Positions 25,404-34,600 of a DNA stretch of 47,237 nt are shown here, piece after piece; within the stretch, counting starts at the first letter, position 1, and the number at the start of each line of letters is the position of its first letter. Both the position numbers and the translations under genes were made by a program. The stretch lies in NCBI RefSeq assembly GCF_008386585.1, contig NZ_VUOB01000009.1, positions 1 to 47,237 on the forward strand, written 5' to 3'. The notes beneath the pieces are model-generated. The model was not told where the DNA came from, made no database searches, and saw nothing but the letters and a program-made list of their open reading frames with translations. Source of the DNA: Solihabitans fulvus (GTDB lineage Bacteria > Actinomycetota > Actinomycetes > Mycobacteriales > Pseudonocardiaceae).

Positions 25404-25419
25404 CAACCTGGAGAGAGTC

Positions 25420-26094
25420 ATGCGCAGTGTCCCCAGGCGCTCTCTGGTGGATGAGGTCATCGACCGGATCCGGGAGGAGGTGACCTCGGGCCGGTGGCCG
25501 GTCGGCACCCGGATTCCCGCCGAGCCCCAGCTCGTCGAGCAGCTGGGGGTGGCCCGCAACACCCTGCGGGAGGCGCTGCGGGCGCTGTCGCACGTCGGCG
25601 TGCTCGACGTCCGCCACGGCGACGGCACCTACGTGCTGGCGCGCGACGAGAGCCAGGGCGCGCTGCGGCGTCGGCTGGAGCTGGCCGACCTGCTGGACCT
25701 GCTCGCCGTCCGGCGCGGGCTGGAAGTCGAGGCCGCGAGGCAGGCCGCGCTGCGCCGCACCCGGCAGGACCTGGCGCGGCTGCGCCGCCTGGTCACGCGG
25801 CGGTCCGGCGACGGCACCGTGGACGCTCGGGTGGAGGGCGCGTTGGACTTCCACACCGCGGTCGTGGCGGCCTCGCACAACCCGCTGCTGGTCGACCTCT
25901 ACGACGCCATCGCCTCGGCCTCCTCGGCCGGGATGCGCCAGGCGGCCACCGACCCCGCGCTGCCCGACCTCGACGACGACCCGCACACCGAGCTCCTCGA
26001 CGCCGTCGCCGACGGCGATCCCGAGCGGGCCGGGACGGCGGCGGCCCGCCACCTGGACATCCTCATCCACAGCGTGCGGCATCGACTGCCCTGA
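25420..26094 (+). CDS. GntR family regulator, FCD (FadR-type) subfamily
   Basis: 224 aa from ATG 25420, preceded by GGAGAGAG; the farther in-frame TTG is not preferred. Winged HTH at residues about 5-70: SLVDEVIDRIREEVTSGRWP, RIPAEPQLVEQLGVARNTLR, EALRALSHVGVLDVRHGDGT. The FCD effector domain (about 85-215) has LLDLLAVRRGLEVEAARQAA, LDFHTAVVAASHNPLLVDLY and ELLDAVADGDPERAGTAAAR, with the Asp/His residues that bind metal and carboxylate ligands. It probably regulates the divergent reductase. A bidirectional terminator follows. Confidence 0.92.
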   Translation: MRSVPRRSLVDEVIDRIREEVTSGRWPVGTRIPAEPQLVEQLGVARNTLREALRALSHVGVLDVRHGDGTYVLARDESQGALRRRLELADLLDLLAVRRGLEVEAARQAALRRTRQDLARLRRLVTRRSGDGTVDARVEGALDFHTAVVAASHNPLLVDLYDAIASASSAGMRQAATDPALPDLDDDPHTELLDAVADGDPERAGTAAARHLDILIHSVRHRLP

Positions 26095-26102
26095 TCAGGT
26101 CT

Positions 26103-26134
26103 GGGCTCCCGGTCCCGCCAGACCGGGAGCCCAC
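26103..26134. terminator. bidirectional hairpin between convergent genes
   Basis: A perfect 13-bp stem (26103-26115 with 26122-26134; TGGGCTCCCGGTC) with a 6-nt loop fills the 44-nt space between the stops of the GntR gene (26094) and the NTF2-like gene (26139). It can end transcription from both sides. Confidence 0.8.
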
Positions 26135-26138
26135 GGGC

Positions 26139-26627
26139 CTAGCTGGTCGGTGGGACCTTGGTGTTCTGGTCCTGCACGACCTGCCACGCGCCGTGCTCGC
26201 GCGTCCAGCTCAGCCCGATCACCAGGTGGCTGCGGTAGTCGTCGCTGGGCCGGTGCCAGACCGAGTCGAACAGCACGAACGCCGTCTGGCAGCCCGACAC
26301 GACCCGCTGTTTGAGCGTGAAGGACTGCTCCCAGTTCGTGTCGGCGAAGAACTCCCGGATGAACGCCATCGCGTCGGTCTTTCCGGCGTAGACGGTCGCG
26401 TCGGGCATGACGATCGTGTAGCCGTCGTGGGCCAGGGTCCCGAAGCCGTCGGCGTCGTGGCGCGCGGTGGTGTCCAGGTAGCGCTGCACGGCCTGGTCGA
26501 ACTGGCGCGCGCAGCCGGTCTCCCGGTGCCCCCGGTCGGGCAGGTCGGCGGCGGACGCGCCGGCCGGCAGGGCGAGCGCCGCGGTCAGGGCCGTGCCGAG
26601 CGCGACGAGTGCGGGTCTGCGAGACAT
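26139..26627 (-). CDS. secreted NTF2-like (SnoaL-type) protein
   Basis: 162 aa from ATG 26627. The signal peptide is SRRPALVALGTALTAALALP, cleaved probably after GASA. The NTF2-like domain then reads QFDQAVQRYLDTTARHDADG, TIVMPDATVYAGKTDAMAFI and AWQVVQDQNTKVPPTS. An A-G-K-x-A-x-x-x-F-x-x-F pattern and a central HDADG helix are typical of SnoaL/DUF4440 proteins with a ligand pocket. No catalytic set can be assigned. The gene lies 101 nt downstream of the ArsR-type gene on the same strand, which may control it. Confidence 0.82.
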   Translation of the reverse strand: MSRRPALVALGTALTAALALPAGASAADLPDRGHRETGCARQFDQAVQRYLDTTARHDADGFGTLAHDGYTIVMPDATVYAGKTDAMAFIREFFADTNWEQSFTLKQRVVSGCQTAFVLFDSVWHRPSDDYRSHLVIGLSWTREHGAWQVVQDQNTKVPPTS

Positions 26628-26728
26628 GGGGTGTCCTTTCTGGTCGGTGGTGTGTCTCGCAGAGGCAAGCATCGCGGGCACGCGCCGGGACAGTGATTCG
26701 AACGGCCTCGAATCCCGCCCCGGTGCGG

Positions 26729-27697
26729 TCAGGCGTCGGCCAGCAGGGTGTCGGCGCGGTCGGTGCGGCGGTAGAGCACGTGGTGGCGGTCGCGGTTGCG
26801 CAGCACCAGGCCCGACTTGTGCAGCACCGTGAGGTGGTAGGACACGGTCGCGGGCGCGAGGTTGTGGCGGCGGCCAAGTTCGGTGGTGGAGCGGGGCACG
26901 TCCAGGTCGTGCAGCAGGGTGGCGCGGGTGCCGCCCAGCAGCCGGGTCAGGCCGTGGGCGGGTCCGCGCGCCGGGGTCGAGAGGCTGGCGACGGGGAACC
27001 GCAGGAACGCGCCGCCGGGGTCGGCGAGCTGGACCGACAGGTACGGCCAGACCAGGGCCGAGGGGGTCAGCACGAGTTCCGTGTCGGCGAGGCTGGACTG
27101 GGTCTGGCGTGGCTTGTCGACCAGCAGCGCGGTGCCGGTCCAGGTGATCTCGCGGTGCAGCGAGCCCAGCAGGCGGCCCATGCCGTCGGTGGCCAGCGCG
27201 CGGGACCGCTCGGCCAGGTCGGCGTCCAGGACCGGTTTCAGCGCGGCCCACAGGTCGGCGACCGCGGCCCGCCAGAACCGGGCAAGGCCGGCCGCGGCGC
27301 GGGCGGCGAAGGTGCCGGCGTGGGCGGCGTCGCGGACGGCGGCGGGCAGCGGCGCGGTGCTGAACTGGGGGTCGTGGAGCTGGCGCCAGGCCAGGTCGGC
27401 GGGGGTCGCCGCGACGGTGTCCAGTTGGGCGGCCAGCACGGCGCTGGTCGCGCCGGCCGGTGGTGTGGGGGTCAGCAGGTCGGGGGTGCTGCCGTGGCTG
27501 CGGCAGCCGATCACCTGGGCGAGCAGCGCGACGTCGGGGTCGCGCAGGGCGTGGCGGGCCTGGGTTCCCGGCGCGCCGTAGACGGGGTGGCTGGTCCGCA
27601 GGACGGTCAGTTCCAGCCAGTTGAGTGCCTCGGCCAGAGGCGAGACTGCCAGCCGGGTCCTGGCCAGGGTGGCCGAGTCCAGGTGCGCCACGATCAT
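26729..27697 (-). CDS. ArsR-type winged-helix regulator with DUF5937-like N-terminus
   Basis: 322 aa. The N-terminal region, LARTRLAVSPLAEALNWLEL, and the middle, AGLARFWRAAVADLWAALKP, match actinomycete ArsR/SmtB-like regulators with a DUF5937-type sensor. The HTH is at the C-terminus (about 255-322): LLHDLDVPRSTTELGRRHNL, APATVSYHLTVLHKSGLVLR and the wing NRDRHHVLYRRT. No metal-binding Cys cluster is seen, so the signal is probably not a metal. It may regulate the NTF2-like gene behind it. Confidence 0.85.
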   Translation of the reverse strand: MIVAHLDSATLARTRLAVSPLAEALNWLELTVLRTSHPVYGAPGTQARHALRDPDVALLAQVIGCRSHGSTPDLLTPTPPAGATSAVLAAQLDTVAATPADLAWRQLHDPQFSTAPLPAAVRDAAHAGTFAARAAAGLARFWRAAVADLWAALKPVLDADLAERSRALATDGMGRLLGSLHREITWTGTALLVDKPRQTQSSLADTELVLTPSALVWPYLSVQLADPGGAFLRFPVASLSTPARGPAHGLTRLLGGTRATLLHDLDVPRSTTELGRRHNLAPATVSYHLTVLHKSGLVLRNRDRHHVLYRRTDRADTLLADA

Positions 27698-27724
27698 CTG
27701 ACGAGAGTAGGGCCTGGCGGTGGT

Positions 27725-27868
27725 TCAGTTGCGGCGAACGGCGTTGAGGCGTTGGACCGCCACGCCGCCGTCGGTCGGTCCCGTGCGGCTGGCCAGGGTG
27801 GCCGTGGCGAACCTGGTGCACGAGTTGGTCTGCGGCACCACGTCCAGCTCGGCGGCCCACCCGTAGTT
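27725..27868 (-). pseudogene. C-terminal scrap of a secreted-type protein
   Basis: The minus strand reads NYGWAAELDVVPQTNSCTRF, then ATATLASRTGPTDGGVAVQR and LNAVRRN before the stop. An in-frame stop precedes it, so there is no start. The composition resembles the beta-rich end of an exported protein. The family is not recognised. Confidence 0.3.
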
Positions 27869-27937
27869 GCTCAACTACACGGCGCGGTTGGATGTGGTGG
27901 AGATTGCGAACTCCGCAGGCTCGTCCACCCGAACAGC

Positions 27938-28380
27938 TCAGTACCGGTAGCTACGGCCTCCAATCACCACGTCGCCGCCCGTGCCCTCACGTGTCTGCTC
28001 AACAGCAGCCAATGCCGTGGACAACAAGCCCTCCAACTGCTCGGGCGTGCGGCGGCGAAGCAGTTGGTCGAGATGAGTGATCGCGTCCCGCGCTGAACGC
28101 CCCTTCACGGGAGCGCCGCCGCCCGCCGTCGTTCCGTCGTCGCGCACCGCGTCGATTCCGTGCTGCCGGCACCCCACGTGGCCGGCAGTACGGCATCGGC
28201 GGCGAACAGGACCTCGAAGTCGTGGCCGTGAGTGCAGACGAACCGGACGCGGCACCGTTCGGCCAGGTCGGTGTCCCGTTCGACCTCAGTTTTCAACGCG
28301 GTGGCGAAATCCATCCGCAGCGAACCGGTGATGTGGGCACCCGGATCCAGTCGAGCCAGATCCTCGGACACGACGTACAT
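27938..28380 (-). pseudogene. RbpA-like RNA polymerase-binding protein paralogue with frameshift
   Basis: From the start at 28380 the frame gives a divergent N-terminus with MDFATALKTEVERDTDLAER, then RVRFVCTHGHDFEVLFAADA and LPATWG. The continuation CRQHGIDAVRDDG, KGRSARDAITHLDQLLRRRT and PEQLEGLLSTALAAVEQTRE lies in another frame. The switch is at a run of four G near 28170, where one base seems missing (W-x-CR is expected). The order C-x(2)-H plus CRxHG with a helical tail is that of RbpA, the actinobacterial protein that binds RNA polymerase and the sigma factor. A one-base deletion or a homopolymer error explains the break. Confidence 0.65.
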
Positions 28381-28604
28381 CGCACAACTTCGCTTCGCTC
28401 CAAGGATTCAAGTGAAGGCCGTGCTGGGCCAGCGGCTGACTGGTCAAGCGGTCGGAACTGGCCACCAAGGCCGCCGGACCGGAGGAGAACAGCGTCCCGG
28501 CGTCCTCGATAGGCACACAGACGATGTCGTTGGGCCGCCCCCGCCAAGTGGACTCGCCATCGCGGTGCGGGGACACGATCGCGTTGAGTCAGACGACGAT
28601 TGAG

Positions 28605-28975
28605 TCATGCGCACAGGCCGTCACCCGTCCCGGAAGGCGCCTCAGGTTGCATACGAGGAGATGTCCGAGGATGAGCGTGAACGAGGTGCCGCACGATCTC
28701 TGCGAGGGAGCCGACAACGATCACCTCGCCCGCCACCGACGCGAACGGCCGGTGCCGGTCTGGCACGTCGGGCAAGTTGGCCAGCACCGCCCAACGCTCA
28801 TCCCACACCCGGACGATCTCGATGCGGCCCGGACGGAACCGGTGCAGGTGCCGACCGGCGCGCGACCGTTGCTGTTGAGCAACGGCAGCATGACGAAGCC
28901 GGCCTCCTTGCGAAGCTGGTCGATCAGCTCCGCAACCCCGGAGCGTGGCGCCTCTGCATGGGCGATGTCCTGCAC
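28605..28975 (-). pseudogene. hypothetical protein with frameshift
   Basis: From GTG 28975 the frame gives APRSGVAELIDQLRKEAGFV and MLPLLNSNGRAPVG. The continuation HLHRFRPGRIEIVRVWDERW, AVLANLPDVPDRHRPFASVA and GEVIVVGSLAEIVRHLVHAH is in the next frame, with the switch near 28850. Together they look like a compact alpha/beta protein of about 120 residues. I do not recognise a named family. It sits between two other frameshifted regulators. Confidence 0.4.
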
Positions 28976-29263
28976 CCCGGTGACTCCTTCCTGGGTACGG
29001 ACAGGACTGTGGCGTCCCTGCTGGAAAGCAGCCACACCGAGTCCGATGCCGGGGCGCTCACCACGCCACAGCCCTGCCCGCGTCAATGTCCCGGCAGGGC
29101 AACGGCTGCGCGTGACCAAGCGACAGCGATCTCGATGGGTCAGCCGAAGCCCTACCGGGTGCCCAAGCGGAGCCTCTACCTACAAAGCCCCGCCCTGGCA
29201 TAATGAACGCTAGGGCGGGTCAGTTGATCTTCGTTGCCAAATTGGCAACGTCCCACGAATGGC

Positions 29264-30297
29264 TTAGACCGGCACTCCCATTCGGTACGCCATGCCGCGC
29301 AGATCTCGGCCCACTGAATCCCTCTTGGCGCGCGCGGCAAGGCCCGCGACTGTTGCGCGCACCAGTGAGTTCGTACGAATGCGTTGGGGCGCAATGCTCT
29401 CGGCGCGTCGGAGGGCTTGAGTGGCGGCCTCTTGCGTCTTGCGGCTCTCAGCCAACGCGCGCCCGAGATCTGCGTAGAACATCGCCTGTCGCGCCGCAGA
29501 GGGAACAGCGGCGGCCTGCACGTGTCGGGCGACCTCGGCTACCTTGCCTCCGTGACCCAGCTCGGTGCTGAGGGATACCCGCCAGATTCCGACGTTGGCG
29601 CGCCCGAAGTAGAGCGTGCCGAACGTCCCCACCTCGTCAGCCAACCCCGCGGCCACATCTTCCGCTTCGCGCAGATGCGCTTCAGCGGTGCCTTCGTCCC
29701 GTGTCGCAGCAGCGGCCAGCGCACAGTTCAGATGCAACATCCCGTAGACCTGGGCGACGGCCGGATCGTCCAACTCACCTTGCAGCGCGTCTGCGGCCCG
29801 GAGCGAGACCCTGAGCTGGTGAGGGCGATCCGGACCTCCCAGGGCGTGCGCGCGAAGCCACGCGGCAAGGTCAGCCCACTCGGGTCCGCGGAGCGCGTCG
29901 GCAACGGTTTGAGCGTGGAACGCGGCCAGTTGCGGCAACCCCTGCAGGTCTTCCAGGTCGGAGGCAAGCTCAGGCCAACTCCGCGGGGTGACGTCCGATG
30001 GCTCACCGAGTCGGTACTCCGACAGGGCGGCCTCCACATCGGCGATCATCGCCTGTGCCTCGGCGGTTACCGGGTCGGGAGACGGGACAGGAAGGCCCAC
30101 GAGCTCAGACGGTGCCACTCGGTGAGCATCCGCGAGCGCTCCAGGAGGTGACGACTGTCGACTGGACGTTCGCCACGTTCGAGCCGCGACAGATAACTCT
30201 TGCTGATACCCGCCAGCTCGGCGACAGCCGCCAGCGACCGCTTCCCCCGAAGTGCGCGGAGTCGACGACCGATCAGGTTCGAGTCATCCTCGTACAC
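29264..30297 (-). pseudogene. XRE-family regulator with helical repeat domain, frameshifted
   Basis: The first frame (start 30297) encodes an XRE HTH: NLIGRRLRALRGKRSLAAVA, ELAGISKSYLSRLERGERPV, DSRHLLER. The second frame picks up near 30130 with ALADAHRVAPSELVGLPVPS and then a helical TPR-like domain of about 250 residues (LRVSLRAADALQGELDDPAV, TRDEGTAEAHLREAEDVAAG, RALAESRKTQEAATQALRRA). XRE–TPR proteins of this layout are common pleiotropic or quorum-type regulators in actinomycetes. The break separates the DNA-binding part from the sensor part, so the gene is inactive unless the shift is an assembly error. Confidence 0.7.
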
Positions 30298-30579
30298 GGG
30301 TGGCCTCCCGCCATTGCACTGCCGAGATCCACGGTACGCGAGCCTGCCGCCGGTGAAACACCCCGCGCCTCAGCGCGGACGAGTTGCCATCAACCCACAC
30401 GGGTCATGAGGCCGGCTCGGAGTAGCTGCCGATGGCCACGAGAGAATCCGTCGGCAGGGATCAAGGCGCTGACCCCAGCAATGGGGACGCCTGAAGGGAA
30501 GCGTGGCATCCTGAGCGGGAGGGATCTGCTCGGATCCCGTTGCGGCACAACAAAGAACCCGGCACCACCGCACGTGGTG
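30298..30579. other. short gap, no gene seen
   Basis: This is the upstream region of the XRE remnant. A 9-bp hairpin (30561-30569 with 30576-30584; GGCACCACC) lies next to the transposase scrap. No complete gene is visible. Confidence 0.4.
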
Positions 30580-30712
30580 GTGCCAGGCTCTCGATCCGAC
30601 TATCGACTCGGGCACGGGCGGCGTTGCCATCCTGGACGTGGTCGGGCGGTGCGAGGCGGTCATCGCAGAACACGTAGAGTGCGGTGAGGAGGGTGTCTAG
30701 TTCGGTCGTCAC
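30580..30712 (-). pseudogene. IS982-like transposase start, scrap
   Basis: The minus strand begins VTTELDTLLTALYVFCDDRL followed by APPDHVQDG, resembling the conserved N-terminus of IS982-family transposases, and then loses similarity. About 35 residues survive. It is a second transposon scar in the 27.7–30.9 kb stretch of damaged genes. Confidence 0.5.
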
Positions 30713-30896
30713 AAACTTGATCTTGACACCCTCCTCTCGCGTCTCAGGACACTTCGCCCATCAAGATCCAATCGGAATCAATCATCTAGGTCCCCGACCT
30801 ATCCTGGGGCCTTGCTAGCGACGCAGGCGATGGCCTACGGGTGCCGTCACGTCACCCGAGGGCCTGACTCCGGTCACTAGCGGTCTGGGGCGAGGT
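30713..30896. other. short gap, no gene seen
   Basis: Between the IS982-like scrap and the I36-like gene stop there are no open frames with support and no clear hairpin. Confidence 0.3.
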
Positions 30897-31280
30897 CTAG
30901 CACGGTGTACCCAATGCGACGACCTGTGATGCGGTGAAAGGAACAGAGCCGTCCGAGTTGACGTCGCTGACCTGCTTCCACGCCGGGAGGGTCGTGCTTT
31001 GGGTGGTACCCACGCTGTCGGTCCAGTAGACGTACACCGGTCCGCTGCCGTTGTTCCACAGGCTGTTGACGTTCCGAAGAGTAGCGTTGAGCCCCTTGAT
31101 CTGGCACATCCCCGAGATGTATTCGCCGGTGCCGTTTCCGTTGGTTCCGTTCCACACGCAGAAGCTTCCTTGACCGCAGCCCCACTGATCGGCGTGCGCC
31201 GGCCCCGACAACGCGAGGTTCGCGGTCACCGTCATCGCGAACGCGGCCACCGCGAACGCGACCTTCTTGACACCCAACAA
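30897..31280 (-). CDS. secreted peptidase inhibitor family I36-like protein
   Basis: 127 aa from TTG 31280, chosen because AGGAGG sits 6 nt upstream; a farther in-frame ATG at 31304 has no such site. The signal peptide GVKKVAFAVAAFAMTVTANL is followed by cleavage after AHA. The mature part QWGCGQGSFCVWNGTNGNGT, GEYISGMCQIKGLN and NVNSLWNNGSGPVYVYW shows the I36 Cys pattern and the SLWNN core, ending in Cys. It is exported, with the target unknown. It resembles the gene at 22746 in architecture but is diverged and lacks the helical prodomain. The upstream 330 nt separate it divergently from the WD40 gene. Confidence 0.75.
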   Translation of the reverse strand: MLGVKKVAFAVAAFAMTVTANLALSGPAHADQWGCGQGSFCVWNGTNGNGTGEYISGMCQIKGLNATLRNVNSLWNNGSGPVYVYWTDSVGTTQSTTLPAWKQVSDVNSDGSVPFTASQVVALGTPC

Positions 31281-31616
31281 GATTGACCTCCTGTGGAAGG
31301 GCATGGCTCAACACCTAAGGTTGGCCATTTGCCACAACAATTACGGTGTTCGGGCGGGTTGTCTGTCAGTGTTTGCTCGTCGTCACGACCTCTTGGCCGC
31401 TGTCGTCTCCCGCCCAACTAAGGCGAGCTCTGGGTCCTGACCCCTCTGGTAACAGCCCTCGACGAGGACCACCGAGGTCAACGGCGTCCCGGACAGGGCC
31501 GCCGCGGGCGATCGTCTCCCCCTGCTCCCCCTGCGCAATCCCGATCGCCCGCAGCGGCCAACCCCTGTCTACGCCGGACGGGTTGTTCGGTGTCGTCCAC
31601 CGGACGGTGAACAACG
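31281..31616. other. divergent intergenic region
   Basis: Upstream region of both the I36-like gene and the WD40 gene. An AT-richer patch (TTGCCACAACAATTACGGTG around 31328-31347) is a likely promoter zone. An 82-codon minus-strand frame (31366-31614) exists but has no recognisable domain. Confidence 0.4.
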
Positions 31617-34600
31617 ATGTCTGAACAATGCCGGTCGGAGGTGATAGTGGTGCCGCGACGGGAACGCCCGCTCGACGCCGGGGACGACGCGGTGGTGCGG
31701 TTCGCCGGGGAGCTCCGCAGCCTGCGGGAGAAGGCGGGCGGCCCGACCTACCGCGAACTCAGCAAGCGGGCCCACTACTCGGTGACGGCGCTGTCGGAGG
31801 CCGCGAACGGCCGCAGGCTGCCCAGCCTCGCGGTGACGCTGGCCTACGTGACGGCCTGCGGCGGCGACGCGGAGGCGTGGGAGACGACCTGGCGGTCGGT
31901 CGCCGCCGAGTCGACCGAGCCGCCCGACCAGCAGGACACCACAGCGGCGCCCTACGTCGGGCTGGCCGCGTTCCAGTCGACCGACGCGGACCGGTTCTTC
32001 GGCAGGGAGCGGCTGGTCGAGGAACTGTCGGAACGCGTGTGCCGACACCGGTTTCTCGGCGTGTTCGGAGCGTCCGGCTCCGGCAAGTCCTCGGTGTTGA
32101 GGGCCGGCCTGCTCGCGCGGGCCGGGTCGACCGGCCTGTCCGGGCGAGGAGCGCAACCGGCGCTCGTGTTCACCCCTGGACCCCATCCCGTCGAGGAGTG
32201 CGCGGTGCACTTCGCGGCGCTGACCGGCGAGTCGGCGACGGCGCTGCGGGCGGAGTTCGCCACGGATCGGAACAGCCTGCACCTGCGGATTCGGCAGGCC
32301 CTCGCCGCGCGGCACACCGACGAGGACCTGCTGCTGGTGGTAGACCAGTTCGAGGAGGTCTTCACGCTGTGCCAGGACCGCGACGAGCGCGCCGCGTTCG
32401 TCGCGGTCCTGGTCACTGCGGCCACCGCCGCGACCAGCCGGGTGCGGGTCGTGCTCGGTGTGCGGGCGGACTTCTACGGGCACTGCGGCGAGCACCCGGC
32501 GCTGGTCGAGGCGCTGCGCGACGCGCAGGTCCTCGTCGGCCCGCTGACGACCGACGAGCTGCGCAACGCCATCTCGCGGCCGGCCGCGCGCGCCGGTTGC
32601 ACCGTGGAGACCTCGCTGGTCGCCAGGCTGGTGGCCGACGCGGCCGGTCAGCCCGCGGTGCTCCCGCTGGTTTCGCACGCCCTGCTGGAGACCTGGCGAC
32701 GGCGGCGTGGCGTCACGCTGTCCGTGGCCGGCTATGAGGAGGCCGGTGGCATCCAACACGCGATCGCGCGCAGCGCCGAGGACGTCTACACCGGCCTCGA
32801 GGCCGCCGAGCAGCGTGTGGCCAGGCTGGTGCTCCTGCGGCTGGTGGCGATCGGCGACGGCACCGAGGACACCAGGCGTCGCGTCGAACGGCGCGAACTG
32901 GACACCGTCGCGACGAACGCCGGCGCGGTGGTCGAGAAGCTGACTCGCGCGCGGCTGCTGACCGTGGACCAGGACAGCGTCGAGATCGTGCACGAGGCCC
33001 TTATCCGACGCTGGCCTCGGCTGCACCGCTGGCTCGCCGAGGATCGAAACGGTCTGCGCGTGCATCGGCAGCTCACCGAGGCCAGCGTCGGCTGGCGCTC
33101 GCTCGGCTGGGACCCCGGCGCGCTGTATCGCGGCGTCCGGCTGGCCGTCGCCCAGGACTGGGCCGCAGCCAACGACGACGCGTTGACCGGGCTGGAGCGC
33201 CGGTTCCTCGCGGCCAGCCTCGCCGCGCGGGCCACCGAACGGGCGACCGAGCGTCGGCGCACCCGCCGCCTGCGCCAGCTGGTCGGGCTGCTCGGTGTGC
33301 TTCTGGTCATGACGGGTGCGACCACCTGGTACGCGGTGCGCGCGAGACAGGCGGCCAACGCGGGGCGGGACACCGCCCTCTCGCGCACGGTGGCCGGCGA
33401 CGCCGCGGCGCTGCGCGTCACCAATCCCGCCCTGGCGGCCCAGCTCAGCCTCGCCGCCTACCGGCTCGCGCCGACCGCCGTGGCCCGCGACAGCCTGCTC
33501 AGCACGTTCAGCGCCCCCTATGCCACGAGGTTGACCGGGCACACCGCGCCGGTGACGTCCGTGTCGATCAGCGCGGGCGGCCAGCTCCTCGCGTCGGCCG
33601 ACAGCGACGGCACCGCGAGACTGTGGGACTGCGCCGACCCCAACCGCACCGTCGAGGTGGCGCGATTGGACGGCGCCGGCAGCATGGTTGTCATCAGCCC
33701 CAAGGGAAATCTCCTGGCGACTGTCGGCGGCGACACCTCGTCGCTGTGGAACGTCACCGATCCGCGTCACCCACGGAAGGTCGCCAACCTGCCCGGCCAC
33801 CGCGACGACAGGTTCGGACCGAGGACCATCTCGGCGGCCTTCGACCGGGACGGCCGCGTGCTGGCCACAACCGGCACCGACAACCTCGCCCGGCTGTGGG
33901 ACGTCGTCGATCTCGAACACCCCGAGGAGCTCGGATCCCTTGTCGGGCACACCAACGACGTCGAGTCCGTGGCATTCAACCCGGACCGCCGGACCGTCGC
34001 CACGGGCAGCAGGGACCGGACCGTGCGACTGTGGGACATCGAGGACCTCACGCACCCGCGCCTGATATCCGTCATCGCCGACCACACGAACACGGTGACA
34101 TCGGTGGCGTTCAGCTCCGACGGGAGCAGGCTGGCCACCGCCGCGCGCGACCACACCGCGCGACTGTGGGACGTCGCGACGCGGGACCGGCCGCAGCAGC
34201 TGGCCGTGCTCGCCGGCCACTCGGACATCGTGACGTCCGTGACGTTCGTCGACCAGCAGACCGTCGCCACCGGCAGCAGCGACGACACCGCGCGACTGTG
34301 GGACGTCACCGATCCCCGGCACGCGCACCAGATCGACACGCTCACCGGGCACATCGACGCGGTCACGGCCGTGACCTTCAACCTCAGCAAGCAGATCCTC
34401 GCGACCGCGAGCAGTGACCGCACCATTCGGCTGACCTATCTGCCGGGGCCGCTGAGCAGCCACGCGAGCGCGGTGACCTCGGTCGCGTTCAGCCAGGACG
34501 GTCGGGCCCTGGCCACGGCGAGCGAGGACATGACCGCACGACTGTGGGACATCACCGTCGCACACCACTTCCGCGAGATCACCACCGCCGTCGGCCACAC

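Noticed and set aside
26139..27860. 573-codon minus-strand frame spanning the ArsR-type and NTF2-like genes
   Set aside because: Only its last part is the real NTF2-like protein. The upstream part is Arg/Pro-rich and runs out of phase through the ArsR-type gene.
28286..28576. 96-codon minus-strand frame upstream of the RbpA-like gene
   Set aside because: It overlaps the RbpA-like coding sequence in another frame, and neither a domain nor a convincing ribosome binding site supports it.
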